IMG/VR virus record: IMGVR_UViG_3300017963_000388
Coordinates: 1-44,045 of that record
Length of the DNA: 44,045 bases
From: a virus
Direction: 5' to 3' (one strand)
Shown: positions 37,369-44,045 of the stretch, piece after piece
How the letters are laid out: the number at the start of each line of letters is the position of its first letter
How positions within the stretch are numbered: position 1 is the first letter of the stretch
Notes under the pieces: generated by a model
What the model was told of the DNA's origin: nothing
The model's database searches: none
Seen by the model: the letters and a program-made list of their open reading frames with translations, nothing else
Made by a program: the position numbers and the translations under genes

Positions 37369-37921
37369 ACAGAACCCCCGCCTCCTTTAAGATTTGTTTC
37401 TCCGCGCTCCAATCATGACAGTGCGCCGTTTTTTCGCCCTTCATTACATTGTCGAATCCGGCCGGAAAAACCACTTTCGGATTCAAAATTTCTTTAACGG
37501 CCAGGGCGGCCGCAGTCCCTTTTGACGGCCAGATCACGTGCGGATGTTTGCGTCTCACTTTCTTGTCGGCAAGTTCTCGATATCGCTCCAACCAGCGGCG
37601 AACCTTTACCTTAATGTGCGTGATTTCGATTTTTCCGCGCACGTTCTCTCTGGCGATGTCATCAAATATGCCGTAATCAGGAATTTTATTATCGAAGCCA
37701 ACATTATAAAGCCATAATTCTCTGGCGCATCGCCCAACAAGAGAGCAGATCTCAAGCGGCACCGCCACCACAATGTCCGTTCGAAATCCATGGTCTGCGC
37801 CCACAGGTCCGTTCGACAATCGCACCACGACATCGTACTTGTCGATCGTCCGCCCCAGACGCATCCCGCGCAAACTGTGGCCGTGTCCCACGATCACACA
37901 TGTTGCTTGTCCCGCACCCAA
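37367..37921 (-). CDS. GT29 sialyltransferase-like protein
   Basis: TTG at 37921 is chosen because AAGGAGG lies 10 nt upstream; the frame stays open to 37957. The sequence shows an L-sialylmotif-like VIVGHGHSLRGMRLGRTIDK followed by YDVVVRLSNGP, a late S-motif-like WPSKGTAAALAV with PAGFD, and a very-small-motif-like HDWSAEKQIL. These are the signatures of GT29 glycosyltransferases, which move CMP-activated sialic acid or related sugars. The product is only about 184 residues, a minimal domain with no membrane anchor. No CMP-sugar synthetase was seen here. Confidence 0.72.
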   Translation of the reverse strand: MGAGQATCVIVGHGHSLRGMRLGRTIDKYDVVVRLSNGPVGADHGFRTDIVVAVPLEICSLVGRCARELWLYNVGFDNKIPDYGIFDDIARENVRGKIEITHIKVKVRRWLERYRELADKKVRRKHPHVIWPSKGTAAALAVKEILNPKVVFPAGFDNVMKGEKTAHCHDWSAEKQILKEAGVL

Positions 37922-38496
37922 AACCAGGTCGCCTCCTTGTCTCTGGTCACATACCACTCATTGATCCCGTGCGCCCGCGTGTATGCATTGACTGCATCGA
38001 TGATCCCACTCTGATAGAACGCATAATAATCATGGCCCGCCACGAGCCCGCCAACGCGCACTTTCGGCACCCAATGGATCAGGTCCAGCATGACAGGATC
38101 GAACTCGTGCAGGCCGTCGATATACACGAAGTCGAGCTCGCCGTCATGAAACTCTTTAACCGCCTCCATGCTTGCCATCTTCATGTAGCGGACTCGGTCT
38201 TCATAGGGCTTCAATCGCTTGATACATCGCGCGTAACGGATATCAGCCTTTTCCTGGCTCAAGCGGTTGTACGCAGACCAGGGATCGACCAGGATCAGGT
38301 GCAGGCTTTTGTTCAACCGCAGCAATGTGCGCGCATGTTGACCTTTACATACCCCGATCTCGGCACCATAATCGAAGCTGAGCTCGGCCAAAAGCTCGTC
38401 CACGGTCTGGCGGGTACTATTCCACCAGCCAGTAAAAGGCACGGTATCGCGCCGCTTGATGTGAAACTTCTCCCAGATCAGTCCGCGCGCATCCAT
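37894..38496 (-). CDS. Class I SAM-dependent methyltransferase
   Basis: This 200-residue protein has a Rossmann-type methyltransferase pattern: YGAEIGVCKGQHARTLL (motif I, about 43-59), LHLILVDPWSAY (motif II, acidic D), then GELDFVYIDGLHEFDPVMLD (motif post II/IV) and VRVGGLVAGHDY. It resembles the Methyltransf_24 type found with glycan clusters. AAGGAG precedes its ATG. It is co-transcribed with the flanking glycosyltransferases and probably methylates a sugar. Confidence 0.8.
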   Translation of the reverse strand: MDARGLIWEKFHIKRRDTVPFTGWWNSTRQTVDELLAELSFDYGAEIGVCKGQHARTLLRLNKSLHLILVDPWSAYNRLSQEKADIRYARCIKRLKPYEDRVRYMKMASMEAVKEFHDGELDFVYIDGLHEFDPVMLDLIHWVPKVRVGGLVAGHDYYAFYQSGIIDAVNAYTRAHGINEWYVTRDKEATWFWVRDKQHV

Positions 38497-38497
38497 G

Positions 38498-39421
38498 CTA
38501 CTCCTTTACCAAGTCCATACGTGGGTGCTCATACTCCTGAGCATATTTCGGGTCGTCCCAATCTTTGGGCCAACCGTCCATCGGCCAGAACTTATCAATC
38601 AACCACTTGAGCGACCGCGTCTGCTTAGGCCAACGATTGTTCATCCAGTAATCCGTACTGAAGATCTCCGACTCCACCATCAATCGCTTGCTCAACCGAA
38701 AACCCCGTCCGTACTTCTTCCCCTTATGTAAGTGGGCGTACCATGTCTTCTTGTTTCGAGTTACCCGGCCGCCACTCAACCAGGTCTTGAAGCCGATCTC
38801 GGCCGCCTCCTGATGAAAGTTGTAGTTCTTCGCATCCAGGCCATCCATGAATTCAAAGTGCGCTTTCCTCATAAACCAACAACTGCCCTGAAATGAAATG
38901 ATCTCATCGATCTTGATTTCCTTGCGCTCTCGCTCCAGGTACCAATAACTGCCCTCGAGACCATGCGGGCCGTGCCACTTGCGGCCGTGAAAACCGGTTC
39001 CGTACAGATCGTCGCAGTTATAAGGGAAGGTCAACATCAGGTAATCGATCGGTCCCCGGGTGCGTTCCCATTTTTCCCCATCCAGATAATAACGGCTCGG
39101 CACCGCGACTTCGTGCTCGCCGCAATCGGCGGCCAGGATCTCATCGAAGCACTCCCCCACCATGCAGTGGGCATCTAACTTCATCAAAAAATCGCCCGTG
39201 GCGATCCGCGCGGCGGCATTGATCAGATCGCGCATACCAACCACTTGACCGAAGTGAACCGTTATCACCCTTCGATCTTTTTTTAAGGGCGGATCTGGCC
39301 AGTAGTTGTCAAGCATAGCCAGAACTTCAACATCGCCAGCGGCATTCACGAGGACATCATCGATCGTCTGTTGTAGGAAAGGTTCATTCCTGGCTGGTAT
39401 GATGACACTTACTTTGCTCAT
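38498..39421 (-). CDS. GT2-type glycosyltransferase (D-x-H)
   Basis: ATG at 39421 overlaps the spike gene stop. The 307-residue product has VSVIIPARNEPFLQQTIDDV at the start, MLDNYWPDPP, a KLDAHCMVG metal motif (D-x-H), CWFMRKAHFEFMDGLD and WLSGGRVTRNKKTWYAHLHK. It is clearly homologous to the N-terminal half of the two-domain enzyme at 35724-37368, so they are paralogues. Cytoplasmic; donor sugar unknown. Confidence 0.82.
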   Translation of the reverse strand: MSKVSVIIPARNEPFLQQTIDDVLVNAAGDVEVLAMLDNYWPDPPLKKDRRVITVHFGQVVGMRDLINAAARIATGDFLMKLDAHCMVGECFDEILAADCGEHEVAVPSRYYLDGEKWERTRGPIDYLMLTFPYNCDDLYGTGFHGRKWHGPHGLEGSYWYLERERKEIKIDEIISFQGSCWFMRKAHFEFMDGLDAKNYNFHQEAAEIGFKTWLSGGRVTRNKKTWYAHLHKGKKYGRGFRLSKRLMVESEIFSTDYWMNNRWPKQTRSLKWLIDKFWPMDGWPKDWDDPKYAQEYEHPRMDLVKE

Positions 39422-41199
39422 ATCACCCACCCGTCGATGATGCCGATATGTTCATCAATCATAAAGATCGTCGCCCGGATACGGCTCGAGCCGGCCGATG
39501 GAGAAGGCGAAGGGGATTCACTGGCCGATTCCGAGGGAGACTCCGAAGGGGACTCCGAGGGTGACTCGGAACTGGGGCCCGAGGGCGAAGGCGATGGGCT
39601 CTCCGATGCCGACGGGCTCAGGCTGGGCGATTCGCTGGGGCTCTCCGATGGGCTCTCCGAGGCCGAAGGGCTCAGGCTGGGCGATTCGCTGGGGCTCTCC
39701 GAAGGGCTCTCCGAGGCCGAAGGGCTTAGGCTGGGCGATTCGCTGGGGCTCTCCGATGGGCTCTCCGAGGCCGAAGGGCTCAGGCTGGGAGACTCGCTGG
39801 GGGACTCCGACGGGCTTTCCGATGGCGATTCAGAGGGTGATTCGGATGGCGAACCCGTCGCGGACGGAGAAGGCGATGGCGACTCGCTGGGGGATTCCGA
39901 CGGGCTTTCCGAGGCCGACGGGCTCAGGCTGGGCGATTCGCTGGGGCTCTCCGAAGGGCTCTCCGAGGCCGAAGGGCTCAGGCTGGGCGATTCTGAGGGA
40001 GATTCCGATGGGCTCTCACTTGGACTCTCCGAGGGTGACTCAGAAGGAGATTCGGAAGCCGAAGGACTAAGGCTTGGACTCTCTGACGGTGACTCAGAAG
40101 GAGATTCGGAAGCCGAAGGACTAAGGCTTGGACTCTCCGACGGTGACTCAGAAGGGGATTCGGAAGCCGAAGGACTAAGGCTTGGACTCTCCGACGGACT
40201 TTCTGATGGTGACTCAGATGCTGAAGGACTTAACGAGGGGCTTTCGCTCGGTGACTCCGACGGGCTCTCCGAGGCCGACGGGGATCCGGCCGCGACGTAC
40301 TCATCAAAGCCGATATCCCACGAGCCGCTGCGCGTCTCACCATCAATGTCGTCATCAAAGGCGAAACTACCATCGGCGCTCAGGTCGGTGCCGTTGTCCT
40401 TGGCCGTGACATCGGCGGAATCCAGATGGAAATCGTCATTAGCGGAATCCACATAAGTCGGGGTATCAGTTGTATCACTATTATTTGGTTGTGTGTGAGT
40501 ACCGACAATACTTAATGGATCATCTAAAACGCAATTTTCAGTTACAGCAGTCTCGCCAGCATCAACCCGCAAGGACCCTCCACACCCATATTCGGTATTA
40601 CTATAAAAATACCCCGTGCCGTCATAAACCTTAAACGCAAAATCATCGAGATTATGGGCTAGGCAGTTGACGAAAAAATTTGAGTTCCCTGTCGAGCGGG
40701 CACGAAACGCAACCATATCATCGGAGACATTGGCGCTGTCAAAAACCATGACGCCGACAGCCTCACAGCTGGCCCCACGAAAATCAATGACTGTAGCTTC
40801 ACCCGCATAATCTGTATTAGACCTGATCGGGAGATCTTGGACTTTGAAGTTATTCTCATCAACCCTCCAAGACTTGTAATCAGTCCCGCCAGCAATATCA
40901 AAACCAGCACAGCTACCATCGTCTTTGGGGATACTACTGTGAAAATACCCCGAGCGTGGCCGAATGCTCCGCATATAGCTCGAGCTGGTCGTGGCATCTG
41001 CAAACGTGTCAGGGGATTCATCCCAAAGCGCCCCGCCGCCGCCCTCGCTTTCGACCTCCAGGACTTCACTGGTCGTTGAGGTTACGAGATCGTTGTCAGT
41101 AGCCCCCTCCCATGCCGTCATGTCGCCTTCATCATAAGCCTGACCCGAGCCATAGAAGGCAATATTCTCGTTCGTTCCTGCTCGTCTGCTACTGGCCAA
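39418..41199 (-). CDS. Tail spike-like protein with a Ser-Pro-Glu repeat domain
   Basis: This 593-residue protein has an N-terminal half of parallel-beta-helix character (repeated short strands with Gly/Asn turns: YFHSSIPKDDGSCAGFDIAG, ATVIDFRGASCEAVGVMVFD, FFVNCLAHNLDDFAFKVYDG) and a region with an FDDDIDGETRSGSWDIGFDE block seen in extracellular beta-helix proteins. The C-terminal 260 residues are a low-complexity SPSESPS/SPSASES tract ending in a short hydrophobic strand (TIFMIDEHIGIIDGWVI). No Trp-rich catalytic site is visible. Probably a virion surface or receptor-binding protein. The repeat is an obvious target for Ser glycosylation by the adjacent enzymes. Confidence 0.72.
   Translation of the reverse strand: MASSRRAGTNENIAFYGSGQAYDEGDMTAWEGATDNDLVTSTTSEVLEVESEGGGGALWDESPDTFADATTSSSYMRSIRPRSGYFHSSIPKDDGSCAGFDIAGGTDYKSWRVDENNFKVQDLPIRSNTDYAGEATVIDFRGASCEAVGVMVFDSANVSDDMVAFRARSTGNSNFFVNCLAHNLDDFAFKVYDGTGYFYSNTEYGCGGSLRVDAGETAVTENCVLDDPLSIVGTHTQPNNSDTTDTPTYVDSANDDFHLDSADVTAKDNGTDLSADGSFAFDDDIDGETRSGSWDIGFDEYVAAGSPSASESPSESPSESPSLSPSASESPSESPSESPSLSPSASESPSESPSESPSLSPSASESPSESPSESPSLSPSASESPSESPSESPSESPSESPSESPSLSPSASESPSESPSESPSLSPSASESPSESPSESPSPSPSATGSPSESPSESPSESPSESPSESPSLSPSASESPSESPSESPSLSPSASESPSESPSESPSLSPSASESPSESPSESPSLSPSASESPSPSPSGPSSESPSESPSESPSESASESPSPSPSAGSSRIRATIFMIDEHIGIIDGWVI
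39490..40275. repeat. Coding tandem repeat of the spike protein
   Basis: On the plus strand variants of GGGCTCTCCGAGGCCGA and GGGCGATTCGCTGGGG recur with multiples of 9 or 18 nt, encoding SPSESPS/SPSASES/SPSLSPS units. Repeat units between about 39600 and 39990 are near identical, and the block 40020-40200 forms a second, more diverged subfamily (GACTCAGAAGGAGATTCGGA), showing separate local duplications. Prone to length change by slippage or recombination. Confidence 0.85.
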
Positions 41200-41959
41200 G
41201 AGAGCTCACCTCTAACCAACTATTATCGTGTTTGTCTTTCACGAGGTTTTCAGTGGTGCTCCACTCGAACACCTTTTCATCCTCTTTTCCAATAGTCGAG
41301 GTATCGCAATAGATAGGCCGCCAAGGATCGTCTTTTATTTCGATAGGGATTGCTGGTTCTTTCGGGCGAATAAAGCGGATCAGCTTGCCGTTAATTGTCT
41401 CCTCGTAGATGTTTCTTTTCCACTTTCTAATCTGTCGCATTTCATAAACACCACCCACATAGCGCAATTCGATATCTCTATCGGGCAGGGTGAAACAAGG
41501 CATGTTGACAACAAAAGACTCTTTCAAGAACGGCTGATAGACCGTCTTGATGTCTCTGGTTTTCTCAAGATCAATATCACCAAGGCTTGTCAAGGGAATC
41601 TGATAACGGTTTTTGGCTAGTCTCTTCGGCTCGGCAATCTTTTTCTCCGCCTTGATATCCCAGACCATACCAGATTCTTTGTCCACGCCGTCCCTATCTG
41701 GATTGATATCCCGAAAATCAATGCCATCCACTTTGCCATTCTCATAGAGAGAGCGCTTCAGAACACCTTCCGCCTTGAGCTTGGTAATCAACACCACTAC
41801 GTTCACGGGGACAATCAAGTATTCATCAATCACCTTCCAGCCGTAATTTTTGCCTGGTTCTTTCACCGTGATGATGTCCCCCTCACGCTTGCGAATATCC
41901 GTCGAGAGCATCGAGGTTTCCTTGTCTGCTACGGAGATTACGAAATTGAACTGAGGCAT
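41189..41959 (-). CDS. Hypothetical virion-region protein, 256 aa
   Basis: A beta-rich protein with EGDIITVKEPGKNYGWKVID, a middle with DGIDFRDINPDRDGVD, QIPLTSLGDIDLEKTRDIKT, and a C-terminus with PIPIEIKDDPWRP-like segment. It is followed with an 11-nt overlap by the spike gene. More AT-rich than the neighbouring tail genes by eye. Function unknown; possibly a tail fibre adaptor. Confidence 0.6.
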   Translation of the reverse strand: MPQFNFVISVADKETSMLSTDIRKREGDIITVKEPGKNYGWKVIDEYLIVPVNVVVLITKLKAEGVLKRSLYENGKVDGIDFRDINPDRDGVDKESGMVWDIKAEKKIAEPKRLAKNRYQIPLTSLGDIDLEKTRDIKTVYQPFLKESFVVNMPCFTLPDRDIELRYVGGVYEMRQIRKWKRNIYEETINGKLIRFIRPKEPAIPIEIKDDPWRPIYCDTSTIGKEDEKVFEWSTTENLVKDKHDNSWLEVSSLGQ

Positions 41960-41970
41960 CTCACCCCCTA

Positions 41971-42375
41971 TCAGAATACATTCTCAAACGTATCATAGGC
42001 CAATGCCGCGCGGCCGGCGAAATTATAGCCACCTGCGCCTTTGGCATATCTCACCTCCCGGTTGGTTTGGTCGTATCTTTTGATGACCCAGCCACCGTCC
42101 GGCCTCAATAACCCGAGATAGATCACGGCGGCCGTCAGGTCGCTGTAGTCGCTGCTGGCGTATTCCTTGAGCGGGTTGCCGGCCAGGTTGATGTCCTCCA
42201 TCAACTTGGGTTGGAGGTTGTCGGTATCCCAGACGCAGTTGAGGACCATCAGCAGGCGCGAATCCTCGTGGCCGCGCGCCGCGATCGCCTTGAATTTGTC
42301 GGCCGCAGCCTGAAAGCTCGTTACCCCCGGGTACAGGGTCTTCTTGTCAGTCCCGACATCATCCGGCAGGGCCAT
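41971..42375 (-). CDS. Hypothetical virion-region protein, 134 aa
   Basis: The start ATG overlaps the stop of the large internal virion protein. It contains SFQAAADKFKAIAARGHEDS, LVLRPDGGWVIKRYDQTNR-like text and ends AALAYDTFENVF. Small proteins in this position often connect internal virion and fibre genes. No family recognised. Confidence 0.6.
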   Translation of the reverse strand: MALPDDVGTDKKTLYPGVTSFQAAADKFKAIAARGHEDSRLLMVLNCVWDTDNLQPKLMEDINLAGNPLKEYASSDYSDLTAAVIYLGLLRPDGGWVIKRYDQTNREVRYAKGAGGYNFAGRAALAYDTFENVF

Positions 42376-44045
42376 TACTGCATCACCTCCTCTACAAACT
42401 TTCGTCCCGGCTCGGTCAGGTTCCAGGTGCCGCCGCGCGGCACATAGCTCGACGGCGGCACGATGTACTCCTGGCCGTAGTCCTCCTTCATGCGACGTTC
42501 CCGGCGCCTGAGCGTGCCCGGGCCCAACATCTCCTGCAGATTGTACAGGATCAGGGTGTCCAGCGCGTAGCGTGTATACCAGAGATTAATGACGGGCGTG
42601 TTGTTCTGCACGAAGCGGAAGGCGTCGCCGGCGTCCGCGTCCCCGTTGATCACCTTTTGGACCATCCCGACGATGCTGCCGGCCGTCTCCGGCACGGGAC
42701 CCGCCATGGTCTCGAGCGCGTCGTTGCCGAAGCGCGAGGCCTTGCCCAGGAAGAAATCCCCATAGATGCCGGCCCCGCCCGACTGGAGCGCCGCGGCCAG
42801 CCAGGTGTTCCAGTGGCGCGGGTCGCGCGGCGTGCGGCCCTTGACAAGATCCTTGGCGGTCATGGCGGCGTAGCCGAAGATCAGGCTGCCGGCGATGATA
42901 TTGGCGATCCCCACCGGGTCCGGCCCGCCGGCCGCTCGCCGATACCGCTGCCCGCGCAGGATCCGCTGGGTGTACGCGATCGGGAAGGACTTGAACTGCG
43001 CCACGAAGCGCGCCGCCTCGCCCACGAGTGTCCCCGGCCGGGTGCCCTGCAGAAGTAGGGCCCGGGTGCGGTCGTCCGCATCGATCACGGAGCTGTCCAT
43101 CTCGTCCACGAAGAAACTCTGGATCTTGGTCCGGAAGTCTTGCCGCGCCTCCTGCCGCACGCGCGCCAGACGCTGCTCGAAGGCCTGCTCGCGCGCCGCC
43201 CTGGTGGCGGCCGTCTTGACCTCGTCGACCTTCAACGCCTTGCGGATCTCCGCGATCCGCTCCGGGATCAGCAATCGGTCGATGTCCGCATCCGAGATGG
43301 TATCGATGAACTCCGGCAGCACGTAGTCGTAATCGCCGATCTCCTTGGGCATCTTGCGGATCAGCCTCCACTCCCGGGCGCCGATGCCGTGCGTCTCGAG
43401 CACGGCTCGGTAGTTCTCGTTCAGCCCGCTCCAGGCGCGGCGGGCGTTGAGTGCCAGCTCGGCCGACGCCCCGTGGACCGCGCCGGCCCGCAGCCGGTTC
43501 GTCCACCAGGTCAGGCCATTCCAACGGAAGAACGTGTCCATGGCCTCGGCCATCTTGCCGGGTATGCGGTCCTGGGCGTTCCAGCGGTTGGCGATATCGC
43601 CCAGGATGCCCTCGTACATCGCGCCCAGCACGTAGCTGATTTCCTTCTTTTCCTTCGGCGTCCGCCCCCGGAAGACGACGCCCAGGGCGTCGAGGTAGCT
43701 TTCGAAGAGGCCCCGGCCGCGGTGCCGCAGGTTCATGGCGTAGGTCAGGGTGTCGTTGATGCTCGAGAGCGTCACGCCGCCCAGCTTGGCCAGGCTTTGT
43801 ACGGCGCGCGTTCCGGCCATCCAGCGCGCCAGGGTCGGGTTCTCGGCGATCAGGGTCTCGCCCATGACCTCCGCAAAGGCCCGGCCGATCGTACCCTCGC
43901 GGCGGCCCAGGTTGATGTTAAGGTGCTGGAGCGCGGCCTGCTTGTACTCCTCAGGCAGGTTCGGATCCTCGCGGATCTTGCGCGCGCTCGCCTTGAGGTG
44001 CGCAGCCAGCATATTCTCCGGATTCGGTCCCAAAACCTCCATCAA
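42375..44045 (-). CDS. Large internal virion protein, C-terminal part (continues from base 1)
   Basis: The 3' part of the gene starting at 1026. The frame is open to base 44045 (its first codons TTG ATG GAG repeat the last three codons at 9-1), adding 553 residues. The protein is helical with a hydrophobic pair near residues 750-770 of the full protein (IANIIAGSLIFGYAAM) and a final basic region with ERRMKEDYGQEYIVPPSSYV. Low-complexity Arg/Glu helices dominate. It is best treated with 1-1026 as one gene of about 895 codons. Confidence 0.75.
   Translation of the reverse strand: MMEVLGPNPENMLAAHLKASARKIREDPNLPEEYKQAALQHLNINLGRREGTIGRAFAEVMGETLIAENPTLARWMAGTRAVQSLAKLGGVTLSSINDTLTYAMNLRHRGRGLFESYLDALGVVFRGRTPKEKKEISYVLGAMYEGILGDIANRWNAQDRIPGKMAEAMDTFFRWNGLTWWTNRLRAGAVHGASAELALNARRAWSGLNENYRAVLETHGIGAREWRLIRKMPKEIGDYDYVLPEFIDTISDADIDRLLIPERIAEIRKALKVDEVKTAATRAAREQAFEQRLARVRQEARQDFRTKIQSFFVDEMDSSVIDADDRTRALLLQGTRPGTLVGEAARFVAQFKSFPIAYTQRILRGQRYRRAAGGPDPVGIANIIAGSLIFGYAAMTAKDLVKGRTPRDPRHWNTWLAAALQSGGAGIYGDFFLGKASRFGNDALETMAGPVPETAGSIVGMVQKVINGDADAGDAFRFVQNNTPVINLWYTRYALDTLILYNLQEMLGPGTLRRRERRMKEDYGQEYIVPPSSYVPRGGTWNLTEPGRKFVEEVMQ

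Noticed and set aside
39437-40456. Plus-strand repeat ORF (GDSLGLSEG type)
   Set aside because: Reverse reading of the spike Ser/Pro/Glu repeat; the minus frame continues into the beta-helix domain.
39418-41199. Diversity-generating retroelement target, as in BPP-1-like relatives
   Set aside because: No reverse transcriptase, template repeat or avd-like gene seen in the window.
1-44045. tRNA genes or ribosomal RNA
   Set aside because: No cloverleaf or rRNA-like sequence was recognised on either strand while reading; a dedicated scan (tRNAscan) would be decisive.

Overview
The window looks like a complete or nearly complete genome of a dsDNA tailed bacteriophage with a podovirus-type (short-tailed) virion, opened at an arbitrary point of a circular or circularly permuted molecule. 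The evidence is one long virion-protein frame that runs off base 1 and resumes in the same frame at base 44045, with the 9 bases ctccatcaa present at both ends. Almost every gene lies on the minus strand; only a repressor-like gene and one small gene (33003-33774) lie on the plus strand. The structural set (portal of the head-to-tail connecting type, a Bbp19-like protein, scaffold, capsid, Bbp16-like cement, tail-tube A/B and four large internal-virion-type proteins) matches Bordetella BPP-1-like podoviruses in order and appearance. The host cannot be fixed from sequence; surface-glycan genes suggest a Gram-negative-type host.

Read along the minus strand: (a) 33003-32216, a divergent repressor/Cro-like switch with an operator region; (b) 32219-29473, an archaeo-eukaryotic-type primase, an SF3 (D5/P4-type) helicase and small membrane proteins; (c) 29440-28738, a gene-poor stretch with symmetrically placed ACGTGAAA iterons around an AT-rich core, a likely replication origin; (d) 28737-25012, accessory genes including a pentapeptide-repeat protein, a PIG-L-type deacetylase and a FemAB-like acyltransferase; (e) 24964-21870, an HTH protein, an IS110-type C-terminal-domain protein, a coiled-coil protein and a small conserved protein. 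Each gap between successive genes here holds an unusual array with an 18-nt period, and this is the most striking non-coding signal in the window; (f) 21734-1026 and, across the junction, 44045-41189, terminase, head, tail and internal virion genes, with an O-antigen polymerase/ligase-like membrane protein inserted in the head-tail region; (g) 41199-35724, a spike-like protein with a long Ser-Pro repeat followed by a tight cluster of two GT2-type glycosyltransferases, a methyltransferase and a GT29 sialyltransferase-like protein; (h) 35743-33837, small and membrane proteins (possible lysis module), ended by a terminator at 33776-33813.

The genes suggest a phage that keeps a repressor but has no recognisable integrase, replicates from its own primase/helicase/iteron origin (possibly as an extrachromosomal prophage), and spends much coding capacity on glycan chemistry: an O-antigen polymerase-like protein, glycosyltransferases, a methyltransferase, a deacetylase and acyltransferases. 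I recognise no endolysin, DNA polymerase, integrase, tRNA, CRISPR array or reverse transcriptase. All family assignments come from reading translated motifs, without database searches.
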